A stretch of DNA of 64,000 bases from Agelaius tricolor (Eukaryota; Chordata; Aves; Passeriformes; Icteridae): positions 9,336,501 through 9,400,500 of the forward strand of contig JALJCS010000012.1 in the NCBI GenBank assembly GCA_023055355.1. The letters run 5' to 3'. The first letter of the stretch is position 1; every line of letters starts with the position of its first letter. Positions 26,201 to 37,600 of the stretch are shown here, in pieces. The translations under genes were made by a program, and so were the position numbers. Below the pieces are notes generated by a model, which was not told the DNA's origin, made no database searches, and saw only the letters and a program-made list of their open reading frames with translations.

Positions 26201-28080
26201 GTTGTTTCAATGATAGCTGTGGCAAGGAGGTGTGAGATAATAAAGGTTTGTACCAAAGGAGGCTTGTGCTGACTGGAATTCGGGTACTTGAATTCACTGC
26301 TGTTGGATCCTGGCTGAACTCGAGGGTTCACATTAGCCTGGCTGTCAGGCTGTGCTCATACCACAATGAGAAATCTGGGTGGATTGCTTGCTGCAGGCTC
26401 CTGAGGAGAACCTGAAGCCAGGTTCCTCGTGGGTTCCAAAGGGTCTGAGGGGGAAGTGACCCACAGCAAGGGTGGGCTGGGCTTGAAGAAAGGTTTGAAT
26501 TTTAAGTGAAAGTTGCATGGAGTCCAAATCTTAGTAACAGTACCCTAGAACAGAGGCTCTGCTTCACTCTAGCAGCTGGGGAGCTAAACAGCTGCTTGGA
26601 GTAAAAAATGGATTACATTTGTCTGCTGGGAAGAGGAAAACCACCCACCTGACAACAGTGATGTATTTAATAGGATTTGGTTGTTTGGTTTTTTTTAGAG
26701 TACAGCAGCTAAATGCAGCACTAACAGCTGTAGTGACAGCTATCAATTCCAAAGACTGGCAAAGGCTAATTGTATTTTGTTACTAGCTAAATACTTTTTA
26801 ATATGGAATGATGCCACCTTGCATCTCAGAAAAGTATAAAGAGAAAAAATGGGTTAAACGTGGCCTTGGATTGTTTTGAAGTAGCCCCATTATGCGTAAA
26901 TGTGCACATGTGTAATTTACATGTGTAAATTGGAGGTGTGTCATGGTTCATCAATGGATCAACATCATATCCTGGTTTTGCTGAAATACAAAAAAAGAAA
27001 CAAGTTATACCTGTAAAGCAAGAAATGGAGAAAAACAAGGAATGGAGAGGAACTAGACATTCGTGCTTCCCAAGGTGCTGCAGCAACACCCATCACATTG
27101 CTTGTGATAGGTGAGTGATGTTACCTCCTCAGCCAGCTAGTGGATTCTGAAGGCAGCTGGGTGGCCTGAGGGATGGAGATGATGTTTCAGCTGAGGTTTC
27201 TTTAGGTTGGTATCAATTCATGTCAGCTGAACTGATTGAGCAGTGCTCTGCCTACAGTGCAGATCCCAGAATTCCCTTGTATTTTCCCAGTTTAATAGAC
27301 AGAATAAAGCTGCAGAAAATGATTAGGAGAGGAAAAAAAGAGGAAATAGATTTGCTTAATATAGTCATATGCTGAGAAATATATCCACTTAAAAAAGTAA
27401 GGTAAGAACAATAGATGAGGAACCACATCCTTTATGGTTGCTTTTCATACCTAACATTAAATTTCACAAATAGCACAAGCTTGAGAAAAGCCTTTTCCAG
27501 TGAAAAAGAGAAAGACACTCCCTTAAACCATTCTGGGATCAAGAAATACTTGTTGCCTAATTTGGTGGACATCTAGCCTGGATCCTTCTCCATCTTGGAC
27601 AGTAGTTACAACTAAAACTGTTGGCCAGCTGATGCTTATTTGTCCAATATATTTTCAGTTAAATTTCCCTCTGGCATAAATGGAGCCCCATTGCTTTTTA
27701 GAATGGCTATGATGAACTTTAATGAGCAGTCCAAGAGCCTGTGAGCTTTCCTTGGCTAACATGAATCAGCAGTGGGCTCACCTTTCCCTCCTGCAGTCAG
27801 CAGGCAGCATTTAATCCTATGGAATAGGTGTGTTACCTGGAAATCTGCCATTCTCCTGTTTACAGAACATGGACAGTCTTCTACAGAGGTGAGTGATAGT
27901 GTTTTCCAAGGAAAATTGTTTAGGACTAAGTCTTACATGTAATAATATGGATATATAAGTGCTTGAAAACACACTGAAGTCCACGTTAGAATGGAAACCA
28001 GGTGAGGGATTTATTGCTAAAATTTTTGCTGTTTCTCATTTCAGTGGTGCTTCTGGTAAGTGACACAGCACTGGCTTTTA
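23286..28080. other. Intergenic region after MOGAT1
   Basis: Non-coding as far as can be seen. Short ORFs on both strands (the longest 148 codons, minus strand, 24233-24679) resemble no known protein. It contains a second AATAAA at 26239-26244 and an A-rich stretch near 25430-25485. Confidence 0.7.
26239..26244 (+). terminator. Distal AATAAA, possible alternative 3' end
   Basis: A canonical hexamer followed within about 25 bases by GGCTTGTGCTGACTGG, a G/T-rich element. It could end a longer MOGAT1 3' UTR or a separate non-coding transcript; chance occurrence is also likely. Confidence 0.3.
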
Positions 28081-28134
28081 AAGTTTTAAAAACCTTGGGC
28101 TGCGCGGGGTGCGCGGGCGCAGGGAGTTCGGTGG

Positions 28135-28148
28135 CCGCGAGGTGGCGC
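28135..28148 (+). promoter_or_regulatory. CTCF-like motif
   Basis: CCGCGAGGTGGCGC agrees with the CTCF core CCGCGNGGNGGCAG at all but the last two positions. It sits at the left edge of the isolated CpG island, a typical position for an insulator or promoter-proximal CTCF site. Confidence 0.45.
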
Positions 28149-28164
28149 CGTCGCGCCGCGGCCC

Positions 28165-28259
28165 GTGAGGGGAGCCGGGCCCCGTGAGGGGAGCCGGGCC
28201 CCGTGAGGGGAGCCGGGCCCCGTGAGGGGAGCCGGGCCCCGTGAGGGGAGCCGGGCCCG
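28165..28259. repeat. 19-bp minisatellite, five copies
   Basis: Five head-to-tail copies of GTGAGGGGAGCCGGGCCCC starting at 28165, 28184, 28203, 28222 and 28241, identical except at the end of the last copy. Near-identity implies recent expansion or ongoing homogenisation. The GGGG and GGG runs could form G-quadruplexes, and GGGCCC makes the units partly self-complementary. Antisense ORFs here give a 19-residue periodic protein only because 19 is not a multiple of three. Confidence 0.95.
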
Positions 28260-28431
28260 GGGTGCTGAGAGCGGCCGGTGCTCGGCTCCGGGGGACGGGG
28301 ACGGATGGTGCCATGCTCCATCCCTGGGTACAGGATTTAGGCACGCGCTAACGCGGAGGGACGAAGTCGTGCCCGGCTTCAGAGTGCTTCTCTGCTTCCC
28401 TCCGTCCCGAGCAGGAAGGGGAGGCGGGGGA

Positions 28432-28683
28432 ATGAGAGGGGACAGCGGAGAAAATGAGCTCTTCCTCTTCCTCATCCTCCTCCTCCTCCTCCTCCTCCTG
28501 CTCCTCCTGCCGGAGCTGCGGCGCTGCGGCTCGCTCGGCTCAGCGGAGCCAAAGCAGGCTCTGCCGCCCGTGTTCCGTGCTTGGAAGGTGCTGCTGCTCG
28601 GATGCCTTTATTCGCTGCCTGTTTCCCTTCTGATTGTGTCTCACCTGAAAAATATTCTGTCTGCGTATGACTTTATAGCCTGA
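28432..28683 (+). CDS. Possible 83-residue hydrophobic ORF (unrecognised)
   Basis: An ORF starting MRGDSGENELFLFL, running through a leucine-only stretch encoded by the TCC tract, then RAWKVLLLGCLYSLPVSLLI and a short polar tail ending YDFIA. It has two hydrophobic segments, so a small membrane protein is conceivable. The frame is also open upstream to an ATG at 28222 within the minisatellite. The start context (GGGGGAATGA) is weak and I know no homologue. The leucine run is a product of the simple repeat, so most of the signal may be coincidental. Confidence 0.12.
   Translation: MRGDSGENELFLFLILLLLLLLLLLLPELRRCGSLGSAEPKQALPPVFRAWKVLLLGCLYSLPVSLLIVSHLKNILSAYDFIA
28461..28509. repeat. (TCC)n trinucleotide tract
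   Basis: Imperfect CTTCCTC leading into about nine TCC/CTC repeats, a polypyrimidine tract on the plus strand. Read in one plus frame it makes a poly-leucine run. Confidence 0.9.
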
Positions 28684-28689
28684 TTTTAA

Positions 28690-31600
28690 CTCCTGAGGCT
28701 GGGAGGAGGAAGGAAGGCACAGGAAAAGTAGCACAACCATTGCTGCTGTGGAAGCTTTTGAAAGATGCGACTGCTTTTTGATCTTCAACAAAAAGAAAAA
28801 AAAATTATGTGAAAGAAATGTTTACTCTTTTAATCTCTCATCTTTTTTGCTTGCAAAATCTAATTTTTCAAAATACACATGACTTAGATTTCTAATGTAA
28901 ACAAAGGATTGATGTGATTTAGACTTGATTATACTCCTTTAAAAAGAAGGATTAAATTTTACTGCATCTGTAAGTCATGTGGAATAAAAAGGGCTTTTGA
29001 ATGAAGTTTAGTGTCCCGTGCCCTGACTCTCAGCCAGCGGCAGACCACCTTATCCCATATTCTGTCATCATTACTTCCATCAGTCAAAGTTTTATTAGCC
29101 ATGAACCAGAAAGAGAAAAATCTCTAATTTGACCGTAAAACCTACTGAGGTGGAAAATAATTGCTTAACTGTCATATAATGTGTGGGTTGGGAAAATGGA
29201 TGTTGTTAGTGTAGCTGGGTTACCAAAGGTGTCAGGTGAAATGCTGTTCTCCTGGCTACCTCTTACAAATCAAGACTACCTATATTATTTCACTCTTTAG
29301 AACAGGAAAAGCTGCAGTCCTGAAATACAACATGCCATTAATTGTTGGGATGAGCCATTAGAACACAGAGTATTTGCACTCTTTCAGGGAATAAGCAGGG
29401 CCTGTGTAAACACACCTTGCTGCCAAAGGGCATTTCACCTGAGTAATGGCTGTAAATCAGTCCTGTTAGATTGGACTCAAGTGGAGAGAAGTGCAAGTTC
29501 CCAGGAAGGTCTCCCTCCACCTTTCCATCTTCTCCCACCTGGAGGGACAACAGGCCTTTCAAACTGGATGGTTTTCTGTGACCTCTTGGTGTTCATTTTG
29601 AAGGAAACATGTATTAGGATTTTTTGTTTAATATGTAAGTAGGGTCTGGAGGCTTGAGTTCACCATGGTTCATGTCTTGATGTAAGGATGTCTTTTGTGC
29701 ATCTGTCTGCTGGAACTGAAAATGTTTCATCACAAGGTGCAAAAGTGGGGCATGGGGTCAAAGCTGACAATTTCCTCTTGAAATGAGGGGGGTGATAACA
29801 TTTCTAAACTTGCCTGGTTTTCATGTCCAGCTTTTGTGCCCAACTCCTCCATTCTGGGAGTTGCAGCTGGGGAGCAGCACCTGAGGTTTCTGTTTCTGTT
29901 CCCAGCACTGGTCTGCACCTCCTCAGCATCTCCTCTGGTATCCCTGTGGAAGGGCCAGCCCTGTTACATCAACTGCTCTCCCTGCAGTAGCTGACAGCAC
30001 TAATCTGCATTAGGTGGGATTAAACAGGCACAGTAATTAACTTGCATAAGCTCTTTAGCAACTTTCGGCCTTTGAATTGCAGCCTGTCCTGTATATGTGG
30101 TGTAGGGCTCTATAGGCTGGGCACAGCACAAGGGGAAGCTGGGGAGAAGCAAAGAAAGATGAAATTTCACCTGCAAACAGTGAGCAGGAGATAGGAAGCA
30201 CACAGGGTCACAATGAAATAGCTGTTGTCATTTTTTCAGTAGTCAAGGTGTGCTGAAGATCATACAGCTGTTGAAAAGGCAGGATGGGCACTGGAATCCA
30301 CAGCTCTCACTGAACCCACACAACTATGGGAGCAATGTCTCTTTTTCTAGCCCTATGTTGTCTTATTCCTATGAGAGAAGTAAAGCTGTACCTTGGAATT
30401 TATTCCTTCAGTTTTATAGTTTTTACTCATCAGGAATCATTCCTTTAGCTAATTACTGCTACGCTTGGGAGATGCAGTTCAAATGTGCAACTCTAAGCTG
30501 AACTAAAATGTAGATATCTCCATAATCTCCACTGTCCTTGAGTGCTGGATTCTGGTCATTGGCCAAATGTCTGTTGACTTTAAGGCATCCATCCCAAGAA
30601 GCACTATAGAAATATGTCAAAAGCAATGTGCCTTTTCTCTTAAATATATCTGATGCAGCCAATTCAGATCTGCTTTGAATCAGAGGAACAGCAGGGAAGG
30701 CTGAAATGCACTGGCCTGTCTTTCTTTGAAAACATATGGTGCCAGGGGAAATGTCTCAAAGTCAGCAGGAAAACTTGAGATTTCACTTTCCCACTATACA
30801 ATGTCTTATCCTGGGTCTTGTGTGGAGCTTGTTTTACTTTTACATGAGACAAAAGTGAGGAGTCACCAGCAGGTCAACTGAAATTTCTGCACCTTGAGGA
30901 AAAAGGGTTGATCCAGTCTGACTCGAAGATAGATGTGGGTTTCTTGTTTGTTTGACTTGCAGACTTAGGGTCCTCCTGCAAACCTCACAGGAATGTGTTC
31001 CCAAGACCTTTTTGCCTTTCTGGGTGTGTTGTCTTCAGACATTTCAGAGCAAAGCACTGCAAATTTTCTCATCACCCAAATAGTGCCATAGCAGTGCAGA
31101 TGCCTTAGGAACTATTGAGAAATGTGTACTGCTGATGTAAACAGAACCCTTAGGTATGATGGACCTCAGAGCAGTGTCACAAACCCTGTGGGCATGAGGC
31201 ACACCAGAGAGGCATTCAGACTTGAAAACCTGTAGTGACCTTGGCAGAAGTTACTGCTGAGGAATAATCAGCTCAGGAGGATTCCACTTACAGGTGCTGA
31301 TGGTGCAACAATTTGCCTGAAGCATGTGAAAGCAAATACAAAAGAGAAAATTGTCCTCAGACCTTTTAACCAGCTGACAGTAGGTCTGGCTCAGTAGTCT
31401 AGACATGGTCTAGAAGTCAGGAGAGTGGGTTGGCAAACAGGGAACAGGTTGACAAAGGACTAACCATTTTGTAATAAACAAATCAGTGTTCATTAATTGA
31501 TTGCATTGGGAATGGGAACTCATCCTCTGTGCCTGGGTTAAATTCTATGGCACAGCATGATTTCTGCTTCCCAGGTACCTACTGCTGCAAAGGGCTGGAA

Positions 31601-34600
31601 GGATCCCAAATCCTGCTGGCACTCACTGGCAGGAAGGGCTGTGCCACGGCTGCATCCCCCATGGCACCTGGAGCCCCGCTTCTGACAACAATCTGCACAA
31701 ACACTGGTGTAAAAACTAGAAGAGAATAAGGTATTTCTGAATTTGCTTGTCTCTCAAAATCCAGCGCTGAAACCCTGACCCTCGCTGCAGGGCGAGCAGC
31801 CCTACCTGGAGTATCTTGAGAAACTCATTCCCCTCTGAAGAAAACCACTCATGGGTGTGAAGTGCTCTGATTCTTATCTCAGTCTGAGCATGCTGTCAGT
31901 GGAGGTGAAACTAGTAAGTGATACTATCATCAACTTGGATCTTCTTTTCTGAGTGCTGAAATTTACTTTCATAGTAGGAAGAGCTCCTAGATTCCTCTTT
32001 TAGACATTAATTTCTATTTTAAAATCTGGTATAAACTCCATATATGCTCTATTCTACAAGAGATGGAAAATTAAGTAGATACATTATTTACATTAGTAAA
32101 ATAAAATAGTACAAGAAAATGATCCTCACTTAAAAGAACAAAACCAAAAGTATGAAAGTAATAACATGAAATGACTTTGAAGTTCAACTAATTGTTTTAT
32201 AACTGGAATACTGAACCCCATTTCTTGTTTCTACAAGAATCTCTTCACCTGATTTTGTTTGGTGATAGCCTGGCACTCTGAACCTTTGGGAAAAAAAACC
32301 TAACTGGTTTGGATACCTGCATGGAAATTACCAGTTCTAAAACTGTTTACTACACTATCTGTCTTAAGTCCTTCATGGTGGTAGCTGAATAATAACAATG
32401 ACCTGCTTGATATTTGTATGGTGTTATTAAAGATTTTGTTTACATATGGGATGTATCCTTTTCAGTATTGGAAGGATATTTTAATATTGCTCAGCTGTAT
32501 TGCTGTTTGCTGTCTAGGATTTCACAGTGCAGGATTGTAAGAGCTAGAAAATGTAGAGAAGAGCATGAAATTGATCCTTTCCCTGTGAAATTGCTAATCA
32601 CATGCCATTACAGTTTTTACACAGTTCATCAAAAACATCTGATATTGCTTCCAATGAAGATTCCTATTGCAGGACCCCTGTGACCCTTTCTGATATAAAT
32701 TCAACTTCTTTGCTTAAGGCAGAGTGGTATTTGTGGAAGGGTGTCCTTTTAGCTGTGTGCTGAGATTTAAGGTGCTCCTCAAAGGCCATCTTGGGTATGA
32801 TGTTTTCTGCTTCATTCACATTTCCTGTTCAGCCTGCTGCCACTCCTGACGGGAGGGCTGCTCTGCCCTGTGGTGGTTCAGTCAGGCACAGCCTCCCCAG
32901 CCTGGCCTGTCTCACAAAGGGCTCTGGATTGCCCTTGCCATGTGCTGTCCTACTGGAGTCACCTGTGCTCCCAGTCAGAGAGTGGAGTGGGACTGACATC
33001 AATGGGAAGTGGTCTCAGTGAGCTCTGGAGACTGACTGGCTTTACTTAATCTGGGAGAAGGCAGAACCAGCTGTCATTGGGCAGTGCAGAGGGACAGCTG
33101 TGCTTTAATCACTTGCATTAAAAAAATATATAAAAATTAATTGGAGTATTAGTGCACAAGTGGCCCCAGCTGTGGCTCCTGGGCTCCACTGTGGCCACCT
33201 GCTGGCTTGTCCCCTCTCCAGCCCTGGCTGCAAAGGAGGATTTGATTCCTTCCCTGTTTTAAGCTATACCCTTGATTGCACATGAAAACTGCACCCTTGG
33301 CCACTGTCCAGAGTTGTAACCTTGTTGCCAGAATTTATTAAAAAGCCCCAGCCGGTCCTTTGTATCACTTAATCTTTTCTCTGATCATGAACAGTACAGA
33401 GGTGCCTTTGTAATGCACCAGCACTGTTTGATGTAATGCCAGTGCTGCTATGGGCTTTCATTATTACTTGGGATAACTTTCAATTAAATTTTCAACAGAA
33501 AAAAATAGCTTTCTGTTATGTGTTCACTGGCAATATATTTGAATTTATCAGGTATTGAAATAAACAGTATTGTTTAAAAAACAGGCTGAGCTTAGGTAAA
33601 ACATGATTTCTCTACAGCAGTCAGCTACATCTCCTATTTCAATAATTTATGAACATTTGAAATACAAAGACTTAGAACATAATTCCCAGGTCCAGTTAAT
33701 GTTTGAAAAGAGATGTGTAGCCACCCTAATTTTAGATTAGAGGATTGCAGCAAAGGAGCTACAATGGATGGGAGATACAAAAACTTAATCAATGAGTAAA
33801 TAAGTAGCTCTACATGCATGTGTGTACATATATGTAATAAAATGGCAGAACCTTCTGTAGCTGATTACCACTCCTAATAGCTCTTAAAAATTTTGAATGA
33901 TGCTTTTCATATCTTGAGTTCTCTTAATTCTCTCATGAAGCACTTAAGTCTAATTTACTGGAGTATAAAGCAATCTGAGGGCTGTGATTGCTCTACAATA
34001 GCTCAGATCAAATTAATAGTGAAGGCAAGGTTTTTCTTTTAAAATGTGCATTAGTTCCATCAGCACTCTCATCATCAGTCCCAGGCTTGTTCCATTTTTT
34101 TACATGAAGTGCATATCTGGATTCTCAAAACTATTGCACTTAGCACAACAAAATTGATAGCATTAAATGGAGCATTTAAAAATGTATATATACACAAAAT
34201 TCACCTGGATTTCTGTTCTGCTCAGATACCTCAAACATTTCCTGATTTATCAGTAATTTCAAATAAATTTTTGCAACAGAAGAAATAGGCATGAAGAACT
34301 GGAAAAGGGGTCTGACAGAGGTTTTCTGATTTTAAGTTTGAAGAATGCATACCTGAAATCTGACTTGACACCTAAAACTCATGTGTAGTTAGGTGACCTG
34401 ATGCCATGATTTCAGCTGCTTTCAAATGATTCCCCTCCACTAAAAGCAAGTGAATGAGGACTGAACAAATGAATTCAGTGTGACTGATTCTGGCTTTAAT
34501 GACCTGTGGTGTAAGGTAATGACACTCTTGGGCTGTGACAGCAGGGTGCTGGTATTCTCACTGCTCACCTGCTGCTCATGCCTCTCCCCCAGGGAGGAAA

Positions 34601-37600
34601 CTCCATTTTGTTTATTCCCTGAGCTGAATCATTCCAGAAGTCTGGCTGGGGAGGCAGCCATAGCCAGAGGAGCCGAGGGGGCTGAGCAGAGCTGAGGGCA
34701 CAGCAGCTGAGTGGGGTCTCTCAGGAGCCCCCCACGCTGGAGGAGAAGCTTGGTGGAGCTGAGCCTCAGATGTGGGCCAGGAATGCTGCAAGGAAGCTGA
34801 GGAGCAGCATCATGGATTTCAGCAGGACAGGAGAGCCACCCTTGGATCTGCAGCCACCTCAACTCCAGAGGTATTTACTTATAGAGTGAAGTCTTTATCC
34901 AAGAGATGTTAGCAGAGGTGCTCTGACTTGTGGGGCCAGGGGGTTTGCTCATGCTGGGTTTAATGCACCAGTGGGAAAAGGAGTGCCTGGCTTCACTCTG
35001 GAGCTGGCCATCACTGCCCAGGTGTGTCTCTAATGTCTGTCAGCACCTGGCTGCTGCTTAGCCCTGCAGCCCAGAAAGAGGTTTATTGAGCTGAGTCTGG
35101 AAACCTAGGAAGGTGTTGGGATTTGGTTGTTAGTAAGTACAGTGTGTCTTTCTCTTTTGGTATGTAATCTTTTTGTTTAATAGGCAATAATATTGCATAG
35201 AGACCTAGCAATCAATTAAATAAACCCAACCTCATAAAACAGTTTCACAGGAAAAAACCCCATAGATATGTTAAGAGCATTTTTGGCTTGTTTTCCTTAT
35301 GGCAAGCCCCTTCATGTTTCTAAGACCTTGTCTGCAATGGGCTTTTAGTCTCTGCTTGCATTATGGCAGTGATGCAGACTGCTGGTGCAGATGTGCTGCA
35401 CCAAGCACACAATGGCTGGAGCAGCAAATACCCACTGCAAATGCAGAGCATGGAGGGAAGAAGGGAGAGGAGCATGCATGGGGCAGGCTGTGCAGTATAG
35501 TCTGGTGGTAGCTTCTGGTGGTGTGTTGGTTTAATTTTGCTCAGGAGATGGGTAAGAGAGAAGGCAAACAACCACCACTGTGGCATGGTGGTGCCAGGGA
35601 GGTGGGACAAGAAATGGTGCAGAGTCACCTGCCCTCCCACAGGCAGGGATGTCAGGCACTGGCATGCAGGGAAGTGTTTGAAATGATGCTGCTGTGCCTC
35701 TGCTGAAGCAAACAGGCACACAGGGCATGTCAGCCTCCCAGGTATTTACCCACATACCTCTGGCCAGGCTGTGAATTCTTTAGTTCAGCAGCAGCCAACA
35801 CCCACTGAAGGCAAGAGCAGTCTGGCTCAAGTGAGAGGGATGTGATTTTTGCCTTTCAGTTACCAAGTATTGCATCTAATTGAACCTGCAGGGGAGAAAG
35901 GCTGATCTTAAGCTGATAATTCCTTGTTTAGATGTGACTTAAAATAACTGGCTTTGGGGAGCAGCAGTGCCTCCACTGATCCCAGTGAGAACTGTCATCC
36001 TGCCAACACTGGCTGCAGGTCCCAGAATTACCACTGCCAACTACTTCAAAGGCCCAGTGTCCTGTGTTCCTCATCACCCACCAAAGGACTGACTGAAAAT
36101 CAAGAGCAAGAGCTGCTCAGGGCCACCAAACCCTGGAGAAGCTGGCTCAGTTTTAACTCCTCTCCTTGTCTCATTTGAGCAGAAGCTGCCAGCCACCTCC
36201 TGGCCAGGCTAAGGGGCCTGGAATGCAGCTGATGAGAGGTGATCACCATCCTGTCATGTAGAGAGGCTGTTACCACAAGTAGTGCTGACAAAACAGGATA
36301 CACGTGCATGAACTTCCCATTTTTTATATATTTATCTGGCTTTCTGTGAATAACTTGTCAGTTCAGGACATCCATAACTAGCTTGTACTGCCACATTTTG
36401 AAATTTTAGCTCATGATAGCTAAATAAAAGCACATAGGGGGAGGTGTCACTAAAAGCAAGTGATGAATCCTGGCACTGTCAGCATTTTGGATGATGTGGA
36501 CACATTTCCATGCACTCAAGAGCCAGTGATCTGTATCCTTGTTACTCATCATCACGTATCTAACCATAACTATGTTTTCTGTTACATGGCAGCAGAAGTA
36601 TGCACATTGTTTTTCAAGTATGAAAAGGCCTTTTCCTCGTGACTGGAGTCCCACATGGTAATTTGCCAGCTGCTAGACTTTGATCCTAGTCTAGCACAAC
36701 TGCTGTGAGATCAAGGGCTGTGTTCCATTTGGCACAACAAGCACTGGGGACATGGAGAGATGGGTTATGACAGCTGAGTTGTGTGATGTAGTGAGTTACA
36801 GCCTACTCCAGAAAAAGTTGTACTTGATGCCTACAGCTCTTGCAGAAAGGGAAGAATCAGAACTTTCAGGGGACCCAAACATTTAATTCAACAGGAGGAT
36901 TACCTGTGTTTTGGCCTGCCCTTCCCCGTGCCAGTTTTGTTGAGCTCTTGCTGAAATACAATATCTTCTTGAAATACCAGTGGCAGTTCTCCTGCCTGCA
37001 TTTCCAGCTGCCCACAGCTGGCACCCTGCAGATGGCACCTCAAATATGACTTTTTTGGGACTTAGGTTAGCCAATCCCCTATATATAGCCATAGCATATA
37101 TTTATGTCCAAAACCAAGAACTGGGTTCTGTAGGCAATGTGTGTCTCTTGAAAGCCCCAGTGCAAGCCTCAATCTAAAAAAGAAATAAATCTTTACTTGC
37201 ACTACAGAAAAAAATTGAAAAATGTTAATAGCAAATCTAAGAATCATCCTTCTAGATTCAAAGACTGTCATAATTTCAGACTTTGTTTATAAGAACATCA
37301 ATGTCTTATTTGCTGGGATTTTTTAGGTGAAGATTAGTTTTTCTTTTGCACTTGTCTCTGGCAGATGAAACATAGGAAAACTGTGTTCTTCCCCAAGACA
37401 GACTGTGAGGGCTGTGGTGTTTGGGAGTGGTGTCTTCAGGAGGTTGGGAGATAATTTGATTCCTTAAAATTGAAAGTAGCTGCTTAGTATTCCTCTAGGC
37501 AAAAGCCATTACTAAATATCATATCAAACTATTAAATAAGGGTGATGGGGTGTAGATCTTTTCCACACTGCATGTTTGTGTCTGCTGCATTTTACCAATT

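Larger units (their letters stand above)
28100..28570. promoter_or_regulatory. Isolated CpG island between MOGAT1 and the ACSL3 position
   Basis: About 470 bases of GC-rich, CpG-dense DNA surrounded by AT-rich sequence, over 5 kb after MOGAT1 and about 17 kb before the next island. It contains a CTCF-like motif, a 19-bp minisatellite and a TCC tract. Islands like this usually mark a promoter, so a non-coding RNA, an unrecognised small gene or an enhancer-type start is likely. No exon structure could be established. Confidence 0.65.

Noticed and set aside
28032..28055. Back-to-back splice-like acceptor (TTTCTCATTTCAG) and donor (GGTAAGT) near 28045
   Set aside because: They would define an exon of only about 11 bases with no transcript context; probably coincidental, though it lies just before the isolated CpG island.
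28078..28475. Minus-strand ORFs with a periodic GPAPLTGPGSPHGARLPSR protein
   Set aside because: The 19-residue period is just the 19-bp minisatellite read in three successive frames. There is no independent coding evidence.
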